Shown here: positions 4,274 to 10,711 of the stretch, piece by piece | Layout: each line of letters begins with the position of its first letter | How positions within the stretch are numbered: the stretch's first letter is position 1 | Origin: Frankia sp. | Lineage (GTDB): Bacteria; Actinomycetota; Actinomycetes; Frankiales; Frankiaceae | DNA length: 10,711 nucleotides | Direction: 5' to 3' | Assembly: GCA_019689615.1 (NCBI GenBank) | Contig: JADGHD010000117.1 | Coordinates: 1-10,711 of the forward strand | Made by a program: the position numbers and the translations under genes | The notes under the pieces: model-generated | What the model saw: only the letters and a program-made list of their open reading frames with translations | What the model was told of the DNA's origin: nothing | The model's database searches: none

Positions 4274-6367
4274 ATGAGCGCGCAGGGCCAGGACCCCACC
4301 GCCGCGACGGTGGTCGACGAGCTGCTGGCCCGGTCGAACCGGCTCGGGTCGGACCCGCGGAACACCAACTACGCCGGCGGGAACACCTCGGCCAAGGGCA
4401 CGGCGACCGACCCGGTCACCGGCGGGCCGGTCGAGCTGCTGTGGGTGAAGGGCTCCGGCGGCGACCTCGGCACGCTGACCGCCTCCGGGCTCGCGGTGCT
4501 GCGGCTGGACCGGCTGCGGGCGCTGGTCGACGTCTACCCGGGCGAGGACCGTGAGGACGAGATGGTCGCCGCGTTCGACTACTGCCTGCATGGCCGTGGC
4601 GGCGCCGCCCCGTCGATCGACACCGCGATGCACGGCCTGGTCCCCGCGGCGCACGTCGACCACCTGCACCCCGACGCCGGGATCGCGCTGGCGACCGCCG
4701 CGGACGGCGAGCGGCTGACGGCCGAGTGCTTCGGCGACCGGGTGGTCTGGGTGCCCTGGCGGCGTCCCGGCTTCCAGCTCGGCCTGGACATCGCCGAGGT
4801 CGCCCGCGCCCACCCGCAGGCGATCGGCGTCATCCTCGGCGGGCACGGCATCACCGCCTGGGGCGCGACGTCCGCCGAGTGCGAGGCGAACTCGCTGGAG
4901 ATCATCAACACCGCCGCCCGGTTCCTCGCCGAGCGCGGCCGGCCCGACCCGTTCGGCGCGCCCATCCCCGGTTACGAGCCGCTGCCGCCGGCCGAGCGCC
5001 GCGCCCGGGCCGCGGCGCTGTTCCCCCTGCTGCGGGGCCTGGCCTCCACCGACTCCTTCGCGAGCACCGGGCGCGCCCAGGTCGGCCACTTCAACGACGA
5101 CGACGTCGTGCTGGACTTCCTCGCCCACGAGCGCCACCCGGCGCTCGCCGCGCTCGGCACCTCCTGCCCCGACCACTTCCTGCGCACCAAGGTCCGCCCG
5201 CTGGTGCTCGACCTGCCGCCGACCGCGCCGCTGGCCGACGTCACCGCCCGGCTACGCGAGCTGCACGCCGCCTACCGCGAGGACTACCGCGCGTACTACG
5301 AGCGGCACGCCACCCCGGACAGCCCGCCGATTCGCGGCGCCGACCCGGCGATCGTGCTGGTCCCCGGCGTCGGGATGTTCTCCTTCGGCCGGGACAAGCA
5401 GACCGCGCGGGTCGCTGGCGAGTTCTACGTCAACGCGATCAACGTCATGCGCGGCGCCGAGTCCGTGTCGACGTACGCACCGATCGACGAGGCGGAGAAG
5501 TTCCGGATCGAGTACTGGGCGCTGGAGGAGGCCAAGCTCGCCCGGATGCCCAGGCCACGGCCGCTGGCCGGCCGGGTCGCGCTGGTCACCGGCGGCGGCT
5601 CGGGCATCGGCCGGGCCACCGCCCGCCGGCTGGCCGCCGAGGGCGCCTGCGTGGTCGTCGCCGACCGTGACCTCGCCGCCGCCGAGAAGGTCGCCGCCGA
5701 GATCGGCGCCGGCGCCCACCAGCCCACCGACCGGGCGGTCGCCGTCGCCGTCGACGTCACCGACGAGGCGCAGGTCGCCGCGGCGCTCGCGGCCGCGGCG
5801 CTGGCGTTCGGCGGGGTCGACCTCGTCGTCAACAACGCCGGCCTGTCGATCTCCAAGCCGCTGCTGGAGACCACCGTCGCCGACTGGGACGTCCAGCACG
5901 ACGTCATGGCCCGCGGCTCGTTCCTGGTCTCCCGGGAGGCCGCCCGGCAGATGATCGAGGAGGGCCTCGGCGGCGACATCGTCTACATCGCCAGCAAGAA
6001 CGGCGTGTTCGCCGGCCCGAACAACATCGCCTACGGCGCAGCCAAGGCCGATCAGGCCCACCAGGTCCGGCTGCTGGCCGCCGAGCTCGGCGAGCACGGC
6101 ATCCGGGTCAACGGGATCAACCCCGACGGCGTCGTCCGCGGCTCCGGCATCTTCGCCGGTGGCTGGGGCGCGCAGCGCGCCGCGGTCTACGGCGTCCCCG
6201 AGTCCGAGCTCGGCGCGTTCTACGCCAGGCGCACCCTGCTCAAGCGGGAGGTGCTGCCCGAGCACGTCGCCAACGCCGTCATCGCGCTCACCGGCGGCGA
6301 GCTGTCCCACACCACCGGCCTGCACATCCCGGTCGACGCGGGTGTGGCGGCGGCGTTCCTGCGATGA
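4274..6367 (+). CDS. rhaEW: Bifunctional L-rhamnulose-1-phosphate aldolase / short-chain dehydrogenase (lactaldehyde-oxidising), RhaEW type
   Basis: Two enzymes in one cytoplasmic chain of 697 residues. The N-terminal part (about 1-430) is a class II aldolase that splits L-rhamnulose-1-phosphate into DHAP and L-lactaldehyde. It shows the phosphate-site stretch GGNTSAKG (35-42), a His cluster HVDHLH (127-132) and His191 in GGHG, suited to bind Zn. The C-terminal part (about 432-697) is a classical short-chain dehydrogenase with the nucleotide-binding TGGGSGIG (439-446), NNAG (520-523), Ser574 and Tyr587-xxx-Lys591, with normal spacing. In characterised RhaEW proteins this domain oxidises L-lactaldehyde to L-lactate with NAD; here that is family-based inference. 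Length matches the known fusion family, so this is not an artefact of annotation. Its TGA overlaps the kinase ATG (ATGA), suggesting translational coupling. Confidence 0.94.
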   Translation: MSAQGQDPTAATVVDELLARSNRLGSDPRNTNYAGGNTSAKGTATDPVTGGPVELLWVKGSGGDLGTLTASGLAVLRLDRLRALVDVYPGEDREDEMVAAFDYCLHGRGGAAPSIDTAMHGLVPAAHVDHLHPDAGIALATAADGERLTAECFGDRVVWVPWRRPGFQLGLDIAEVARAHPQAIGVILGGHGITAWGATSAECEANSLEIINTAARFLAERGRPDPFGAPIPGYEPLPPAERRARAAALFPLLRGLASTDSFASTGRAQVGHFNDDDVVLDFLAHERHPALAALGTSCPDHFLRTKVRPLVLDLPPTAPLADVTARLRELHAAYREDYRAYYERHATPDSPPIRGADPAIVLVPGVGMFSFGRDKQTARVAGEFYVNAINVMRGAESVSTYAPIDEAEKFRIEYWALEEAKLARMPRPRPLAGRVALVTGGGSGIGRATARRLAAEGACVVVADRDLAAAEKVAAEIGAGAHQPTDRAVAVAVDVTDEAQVAAALAAAALAFGGVDLVVNNAGLSISKPLLETTVADWDVQHDVMARGSFLVSREAARQMIEEGLGGDIVYIASKNGVFAGPNNIAYGAAKADQAHQVRLLAAELGEHGIRVNGINPDGVVRGSGIFAGGWGAQRAAVYGVPESELGAFYARRTLLKREVLPEHVANAVIALTGGELSHTTGLHIPVDAGVAAAFLR

Positions 6368-7857
6368 GCCTGTTCGTCGCGGTGGACCTGGGCGCCTCCA
6401 GCGGGCGGTTGATCGCCGCCGAGGTCGGCCAGGGGCGCGTCGACGTCCGGGAGGCACACCGTTTCCCGAATCACCCGCTGCTGCTGCCCGACGGCCTGCA
6501 CTGGGACATCGGCCACCTGTTCACGGAGGTGCTGGCGGGGCTGGCCGCGGTGGGGCACAGCGAGGGGCCGGCGCCGGCCAGCGTCGGGATCGACGCATGG
6601 GCCGTCGACTACGGGCTGCTCGACGGCGCCGGCCGGCTGCTCGGCCTGCCCTACCACTACCGGGACGCCCGCACGAGTGACGACGTGATCGCCGCCGTGC
6701 ACGCCACCGTGCCGCCGCAGGAGCTGTACCGGCGCAACGGCCTGCAGTTCCTGCCGTTCAACACGATCTACCAGCTCGCCGCCGAGTCCAGGGGCCAGGG
6801 CCCGGCGGCGTCCGGCGAGCGGGTCTCGGCGGCGCTCGCGGCCGCCGAGACCCTGCTCCTCATCCCGGACCTGCTCACCTACTGGCTGACCGGACAGCGG
6901 GCAGCGGAGGTCACCAACGCCTCGACCACCGGGCTGCTCGACGTGCGCACCCGCGACTGGGCGCCGGAGCTGGCCCGTGCCGCCGGGATCCGGCCGGCCA
7001 TCCTCCCGCCGCTGGCGAGCCCTGGAACGGTCGTCGGCGGGCTGCGGGCGGAGCTGGCAGCAGAGACCGGCCTGGCCGCCGGCACGCCGGTCACCGCGGT
7101 CGGCTCGCATGACACCGCCTCGGCCGTGGTCGGCGTCCCGGCGGCCGACGACGGGCCGGGGTGGGCCTACATCTCCTGCGGGACGTGGTCGCTGGTCGGG
7201 CTGGAGCTCGAGGCGCCGGTGCTGACCGAGCAGAGCCGGGCGGCCGGGTTCACCAACGAGACCGGCGTCGACGGGCGCGTCCGCTACCTGCACAACGTCA
7301 TGGGCCTGTGGATCCTGCAGGAGTGCCAGCGGGTCTGGCGGCGCGCCGGGCTCGCCGCATCGCTTTCCGACCTGCTCGCCCAGGCGGCGGTCCTGCCGGC
7401 CGGCGGGCCGTTGATCGACCCGGACGACCCGCGGTTCCTGCCGCCCGGGGACATGCCGGCCCGGGTCGCCGACGTGGCGGCCGAGGCCGGCGGCGCCCGA
7501 CCGCCCACCTCCCCGGCCGAGGTCGTGCGCTGCGTGCTGGACAGCCTGGCCGCCGCCTACGCCCGCACGGTGCGGGCGGCCGAGCGGCTGTCGGGCCGGA
7601 AGGTGGAGGTCGTCCACCTCGTCGGCGGCGGCGCGCGCAACGCGCTGCTGTGCCAGCTCACCGCCGACGCGCTCGGCCTGCCGGTGCTCGCCGGCCCCGC
7701 GGAGGCGACGGCGCTGGGGAACGTGCTCGTCCAGGCCAGGGCCCACGGCGCGCTCGGCGGCACCGGCGGGCAGGCCGGCCTCGACGCGCTGCGGGCGCTG
7801 GTCCGGGCGGCGGCGCCGCCGGTGCGGTACGAACCAACCAGGAACGCGAGGGGGTGA
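6364..7857 (+). CDS. rhaB: Rhamnulokinase (FGGY family)
   Basis: Phosphorylates L-rhamnulose with ATP to L-rhamnulose-1-phosphate, the substrate of the aldolase encoded just upstream. It has 497 residues, against 489 in E. coli RhaB. It has the two-domain FGGY fold: an N-terminal nucleotide-site motif DLGASSGR (residues 8-15), the sugar-site region GIDAWAVDYGLLD, FNTIYQL, GSHDTAS with the likely catalytic base Asp250, SCGTWSLVG, and the C-terminal ATP-binding VGGGARN (420-426). It shares a 4-base ATGA overlap with rhaEW and ends 7 bases before lutA. The start needs no separate ribosome site if it is coupled to the aldolase gene. Gluconokinase or xylulokinase is unlikely because of DLGASSGR and the context. 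Confidence 0.95.
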   Translation: MSLFVAVDLGASSGRLIAAEVGQGRVDVREAHRFPNHPLLLPDGLHWDIGHLFTEVLAGLAAVGHSEGPAPASVGIDAWAVDYGLLDGAGRLLGLPYHYRDARTSDDVIAAVHATVPPQELYRRNGLQFLPFNTIYQLAAESRGQGPAASGERVSAALAAAETLLLIPDLLTYWLTGQRAAEVTNASTTGLLDVRTRDWAPELARAAGIRPAILPPLASPGTVVGGLRAELAAETGLAAGTPVTAVGSHDTASAVVGVPAADDGPGWAYISCGTWSLVGLELEAPVLTEQSRAAGFTNETGVDGRVRYLHNVMGLWILQECQRVWRRAGLAASLSDLLAQAAVLPAGGPLIDPDDPRFLPPGDMPARVADVAAEAGGARPPTSPAEVVRCVLDSLAAAYARTVRAAERLSGRKVEVVHLVGGGARNALLCQLTADALGLPVLAGPAEATALGNVLVQARAHGALGGTGGQAGLDALRALVRAAAPPVRYEPTRNARG

Positions 7858-7864
7858 GCGAAGG

Positions 7865-8662
7865 ATGCGGGTGGGCCTGTTCGTGACCTGCCTGGTGGAC
7901 GGGATGTTCCCGAACGTCGGCGAGGCCACGGTGGCGCTGCTGGAGCGGCTCGGCCACGAGGTCGACGTGCCGCTGGCGCAGACCTGCTGCGGGCAGATGC
8001 ACATCAACACCGGCTACGCCCGCGAGGCGCTGCCGCTGCTGCGCCGGCACGTGGCCGCGTTCGCCGGCTACGACGCGGTGGTCGCCCCGAGCGCGTCCTG
8101 CGTCGGCTCGGTGCGCCACCAGTACGTCGGCGTGGCCCAGGGCGCTGGCGACGCCGCGTTGGCGCAGGCCGCCGCCGAGCTCGCCGGCCGCACATACGAG
8201 CTGTCGGAGTTCCTGGTCGACGTCTGCGAGCTGACCGACGTCGGCGCATCGTTCCCGCACCGGGTCACCTACCACCCGACCTGCCACTCGCTGCGGATGC
8301 TGCGGCTGGGCGACGCGCCGCTGCGGCTGCTGCGCGCGGTCCGCGGGATCGACCTGGTCGAGCTGGAGCCGGCGGCCGCCGCGTCGTGCTGCGGCTTCGG
8401 CGGCACGTTCGCGCTGAAGAACGCGGACACGTCGACCGCGATGCTCGCCGACAAGATGCGCGACGTCCTGGCCACCCGCGCCGAGGTGGTCACGTCCGCG
8501 GACTCGTCCTGCCTGATGCACATCGGCGGCGGCCTGTCCCGGCTGCGGACCGGCGTGCGCGCCGTGCACCTCGCCGAGATCCTGGCCGGCACGGCATCGG
8601 ACCCGGCCGGTGAGCCCGTGGCCGGTGCCGCCGCCGGCAGCGTGTCCGGGGGCCCGCGGTGA
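7865..8662 (+). CDS. lutA: L-lactate oxidation iron-sulfur protein LutA (YkgE/LldE type)
   Basis: Subunit of the LutABC complex that oxidises L-lactate to pyruvate without the classical flavin lactate dehydrogenase. The protein has 265 residues with two cysteine-rich CCG domains. The first has Cys9, Cys41-Cys42-Gly43 and Cys79; the second has Cys140, Cys175-Cys176-Gly177 and Cys216. All expected cysteines are present, so iron-sulfur or heterodisulfide-reductase-like electron transfer is plausible. No signal peptide or membrane segment is seen. The ATG at 7865 follows the rhaB stop by 7 bases; GAGGGGG (7848-7854) is a possible, slightly distant ribosome site, and a nearer AAGG touches the ATG. 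The tail after about residue 243 is low-complexity Ala/Gly. It overlaps lutB by 4 bases (GTGA). The context suggests its lactate comes from rhamnose-derived lactaldehyde. Confidence 0.93.
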   Translation: MRVGLFVTCLVDGMFPNVGEATVALLERLGHEVDVPLAQTCCGQMHINTGYAREALPLLRRHVAAFAGYDAVVAPSASCVGSVRHQYVGVAQGAGDAALAQAAAELAGRTYELSEFLVDVCELTDVGASFPHRVTYHPTCHSLRMLRLGDAPLRLLRAVRGIDLVELEPAAAASCCGFGGTFALKNADTSTAMLADKMRDVLATRAEVVTSADSSCLMHIGGGLSRLRTGVRAVHLAEILAGTASDPAGEPVAGAAAGSVSGGPR

Positions 8663-10179
8663 CCACGGCGTTCCTGGGCATGCCGCTGCCGACCGCGCCG
8701 CGCGGGGTCGGGATGCTGCGCGGCGACGAGCCGTTCCCGCAGGCCGCCCGCCGCGCCCTCGGCGACGCCCAGCTGCGCCGCAACCTGGGCAAGGCGACCG
8801 GCACGATCCGCGCCAGGCGCGCCGCCGTCGTCGGCGAGCTCGGCGACGACTGGGAGCGGCTGCGCGAAGCCGGCGCCGCGATCAAGGACGACGTGCTCGC
8901 GAACCTGGACCGCTACCTGCTGCAGCTGGAGGAGCAGGTCAGCGCCCGCAGCGGCACGGTCCACTGGGCCAGGGACGCCAACGAGGCCAACCGGATCGTC
9001 CTCGACCTTGTCCGCGCCACCGGCGCCACCGAGGTAGTCAAGGTCAAGTCGATGGCCACCCAGGAGATCGGCCTGAACGAGGCGCTCGCCGAGGCCGGGA
9101 TCGCCGCCTGGGAGACCGACCTCGCCGAGCTCATCGTCCAGCTCGGCCACGACCGCCCCAGCCACATCCTGGTCCCGGCGATCCACCGCAACCGCGCCGA
9201 GATCCGCGAGATCTTCCTGCGCGAGATGGGCGCGCCCGGGAACGGCGGCGGCGTGCCCGCCCCGCCGGACCTGTCCGACGACCCGCGCGAGCTGGCCATG
9301 GCCGCCCGCCGCCACCTGCGCGACCGGTTCCTGCGGGCACGGGTCGCGATCAGCGGCGCGAACTTCGCCGTCGCCGAGACCGGCACGCTCGCCGTCGTCG
9401 AGTCCGAGGGCAACGGCCGGATGTGCCTGACGCTGCCGGACACGCTGATCACCGTGATGGGCCTGGAGAAGATCGTCCCCACCTGGCGCGACCTCGAGGT
9501 CTTCCTCCAGCTGCTGCCGCGCTCGTCCACCGGCGAGCGGATGAACCCGTACACCTCCCTGTGGACCGGGGTCACGGATGGCGACGGCCCCCGCGAGTTC
9601 CACCTGGTCCTGCTGGACAACGGCCGCACCGCCACGCTCGCCGACCCCGCCGGGCGCGCGGCGCTGCGCTGCATCCGCTGCTCGGCCTGCCTGAACGTCT
9701 GCCCGGTCTACGAGCGCGCCGGCGGGCACGCGTACGGCTCGGTCTACCCCGGCCCGATCGGCGCCGTGCTGTCCCCGCAGCTTACCGGCGTGGCCGACAA
9801 CCCGACGCTGCCCTACGCATCCACGCTGTGCGGCGCCTGCCTCGAGGTCTGCCCGGTGGCGATCGACATCCCGTCGATGCTGGTCCACCTGCGGACGAAG
9901 GTCGTCGACGCCGGCCGCAGGGGCGCGCGCCCGCCCAAGCCCGAGGCAATGGTCATGGCCGCCGCCGGCTGGGCGATGGCCAAGCCCGGCCGCTGGCGCC
10001 GGGCCCTGCGCGCCGCCCGCCTCGGCCGCCTGCTGGGCCGCCGCCGCGGTGTCATCCGGCACGCCCCGCCGCCACTCGCGGCCTGGACGAGCGCCCGCGA
10101 CCTCCCGCTCCCGCCCACCGAGCCGTTCCGCGACCGCTGGTCCCGCACCCGCGGCCACCAGCAGGGGAGCGGGTCATGA
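8659..10179 (+). CDS. lutB: L-lactate oxidation iron-sulfur protein LutB
   Basis: Large LutABC subunit, 506 residues, starting at the GTG that overlaps the lutA stop. The N-terminal LUD domain (about 70-300) contains VAETGTLAVVESEGNGRM (AETGT at 239-243). A ferredoxin-like part follows, with cluster ligands CIRCSACLNVCP (Cys338, 341, 344, 348) and CGACLEVCP (Cys391, 394, 398), enough for two 4Fe-4S clusters as in the family. A basic C-terminal part with GWAMAKPGRWRRALR and AWTSARDLPLPPTEPFRDRW is typical of LutB. It acts in the cytoplasm as an electron-carrying partner of LutA and LutC. Its TGA overlaps the lutC ATG (ATGA). No frameshift or missing ligand is seen. The homologous LldF/YkgF name refers to the same family. 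Confidence 0.95.
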   Translation: MTTAFLGMPLPTAPRGVGMLRGDEPFPQAARRALGDAQLRRNLGKATGTIRARRAAVVGELGDDWERLREAGAAIKDDVLANLDRYLLQLEEQVSARSGTVHWARDANEANRIVLDLVRATGATEVVKVKSMATQEIGLNEALAEAGIAAWETDLAELIVQLGHDRPSHILVPAIHRNRAEIREIFLREMGAPGNGGGVPAPPDLSDDPRELAMAARRHLRDRFLRARVAISGANFAVAETGTLAVVESEGNGRMCLTLPDTLITVMGLEKIVPTWRDLEVFLQLLPRSSTGERMNPYTSLWTGVTDGDGPREFHLVLLDNGRTATLADPAGRAALRCIRCSACLNVCPVYERAGGHAYGSVYPGPIGAVLSPQLTGVADNPTLPYASTLCGACLEVCPVAIDIPSMLVHLRTKVVDAGRRGARPPKPEAMVMAAAGWAMAKPGRWRRALRAARLGRLLGRRRGVIRHAPPPLAAWTSARDLPLPPTEPFRDRWSRTRGHQQGSGS

Positions 10180-10711
10180 GCGCCCGCGACAACCTCGGCG
10201 CCGCGGTGCCGGCCGCCGGCCCGACCGGTGCCGGCGCCAGGGCGGAGATCCTCGCCCGCGTCCGCTCCGCGCTCGCCGACCGCCCGGCCCCACCGCCGGC
10301 ACCCCGCGCCTACCGCACCGCCGGCTCCGGCACCCCGAACCTGCCGCCCGACGCCACCCCGGCCGCCGTCCTGGACCTGCTCACCGACCGCCTGGTCGAC
10401 TACCGCGCCCTCGTCCGCCGCGCCCCGCACACCGGCGGGGCATCAGCCGAAGGCCAGCCCGCCAACGGCACGGATGCCGGGGACGCCGCCATCGCGTCCG
10501 CCGTCGCCGCCGCCCTCGCCGACCGCGGCGCCCGCCGGATCGTCCGCCCACCCGGCCTGCCCGCCACCTGGCTCGCGCGGGCGAGCGGCGTGGAGTTCCT
10601 CGATGACACCCCGCCGCTGACCGCCGCCGCCCTCGACGCGGCCGACGGCGTCATCACCGGCTGCGCGGTGGCCATCGCCGAGACCGGCACGATCATCCTC
10701 GACGCCGGCCC
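10176..10711 (+). CDS. lutC: L-lactate utilization protein LutC (LUD domain), 3' end outside the window
   Basis: Partial gene: 178 complete codons from the ATG at 10176, with the frame open to the right edge. It encodes a single LUD domain, the third part of the LutABC complex. Recognition rests on the order after lutA and lutB, and on the C-terminal visible motif DGVITGCAVAIAETGTII (AETGT at residues 168-172), which echoes the AETGT of LutB. An N-terminal helix AEILARVRSALAD is typical. A Gly/Ala-rich low-complexity stretch lies around residues 86-104. Family members are usually 210-240 residues, so roughly 40-60 remain beyond the window. The start overlaps the lutB stop by ATGA, with GGGGAGCGGG just upstream as a weak ribosome site. 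Confidence 0.92.
   Translation, partial: MSARDNLGAAVPAAGPTGAGARAEILARVRSALADRPAPPPAPRAYRTAGSGTPNLPPDATPAAVLDLLTDRLVDYRALVRRAPHTGGASAEGQPANGTDAGDAAIASAVAAALADRGARRIVRPPGLPATWLARASGVEFLDDTPPLTAAALDAADGVITGCAVAIAETGTIILDAG

Noticed and set aside
2872..4368. Long minus-strand frames opposite rhaI (498 codons), rhaB (6220-8010) and lutB (8269-10158).
   Set aside because: They mirror the strong G/C third-position bias of well-identified plus-strand genes, show Arg/Gly/Ala/Val-rich composition without any recognisable motif, and have no ribosome site.
1423..6367. An autoinducer-2 (Lsr) uptake and processing locus.
   Set aside because: The binding protein resembles LsrB, but the mutarotase, rhamnose isomerase, rhamnulokinase and aldolase/dehydrogenase are specific to rhamnose; no LsrF, LsrG or LsrK pattern is present.
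10049..10620. Plus-strand frames at 10049-10606 and 10228-10620.
   Set aside because: They overlap the lutB end and lutC in other frames and are Arg/Pro/Ser-rich. The frame from 10176 gives recognisable LutC.

Overview
The window is very GC-rich, coding only on the plus strand, and its codons end almost always in G or C. This points to a high-GC actinobacterium. A Frankia- or Streptomyces-like origin would fit, but I cannot name the genus from sequence alone. I see no RNA gene, insertion sequence, CRISPR array or other mobile element.

The window is one catabolic locus for L-rhamnose. From left to right it holds: (1) a sugar ABC-importer membrane permease of the RbsC/RhaP/RhaQ type (27-1217, 5' end uncertain because the frame is open to the window edge); (2) a 205-bp gap with several inverted repeats and a relatively A/T-rich patch, the best place for a promoter/operator; (3) a lipoprotein sugar-binding protein, RhaS-like (1423-2508); (4) L-rhamnose mutarotase RhaM (2581-2901); (5) L-rhamnose isomerase of the actinobacterial subtype (3025-4191); (6) a two-domain rhamnulose-1-phosphate aldolase/short-chain dehydrogenase, RhaEW type (4274-6367); (7) rhamnulokinase RhaB (6364-7857); (8) LutA, LutB and the first 178 codons of LutC (7865 to the right edge), the iron-sulfur L-lactate oxidising complex.

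Together these give an almost complete route. The importer brings in rhamnose and RhaM interconverts its anomers. RhaI makes L-rhamnulose, RhaB phosphorylates it, and the aldolase half of RhaEW splits L-rhamnulose-1-phosphate into DHAP and L-lactaldehyde. The dehydrogenase half is expected to oxidise lactaldehyde to L-lactate, and LutABC would oxidise L-lactate to pyruvate. The ABC ATPase, a second permease if present, and any regulator are not in the window and may lie to the left.

Expression structure: aldolase/kinase, lutA/lutB and lutB/lutC each overlap by 4 bases, and kinase to lutA is a 7-base gap, so the right half looks like one translationally coupled operon. The left half is more spaced. 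Strong GC-rich hairpins lie between the binding-protein gene and rhaM and between rhaM and rhaI, and a near-perfect tandem duplication lies just before the rhaEW ribosome binding site. I see a known pathway in a tidy arrangement rather than a wholly new system. The most interesting points are the lactate-oxidation module joined to the rhamnose operon, an Asp at an expected metal-binding His position of the isomerase, and the intergenic structures.
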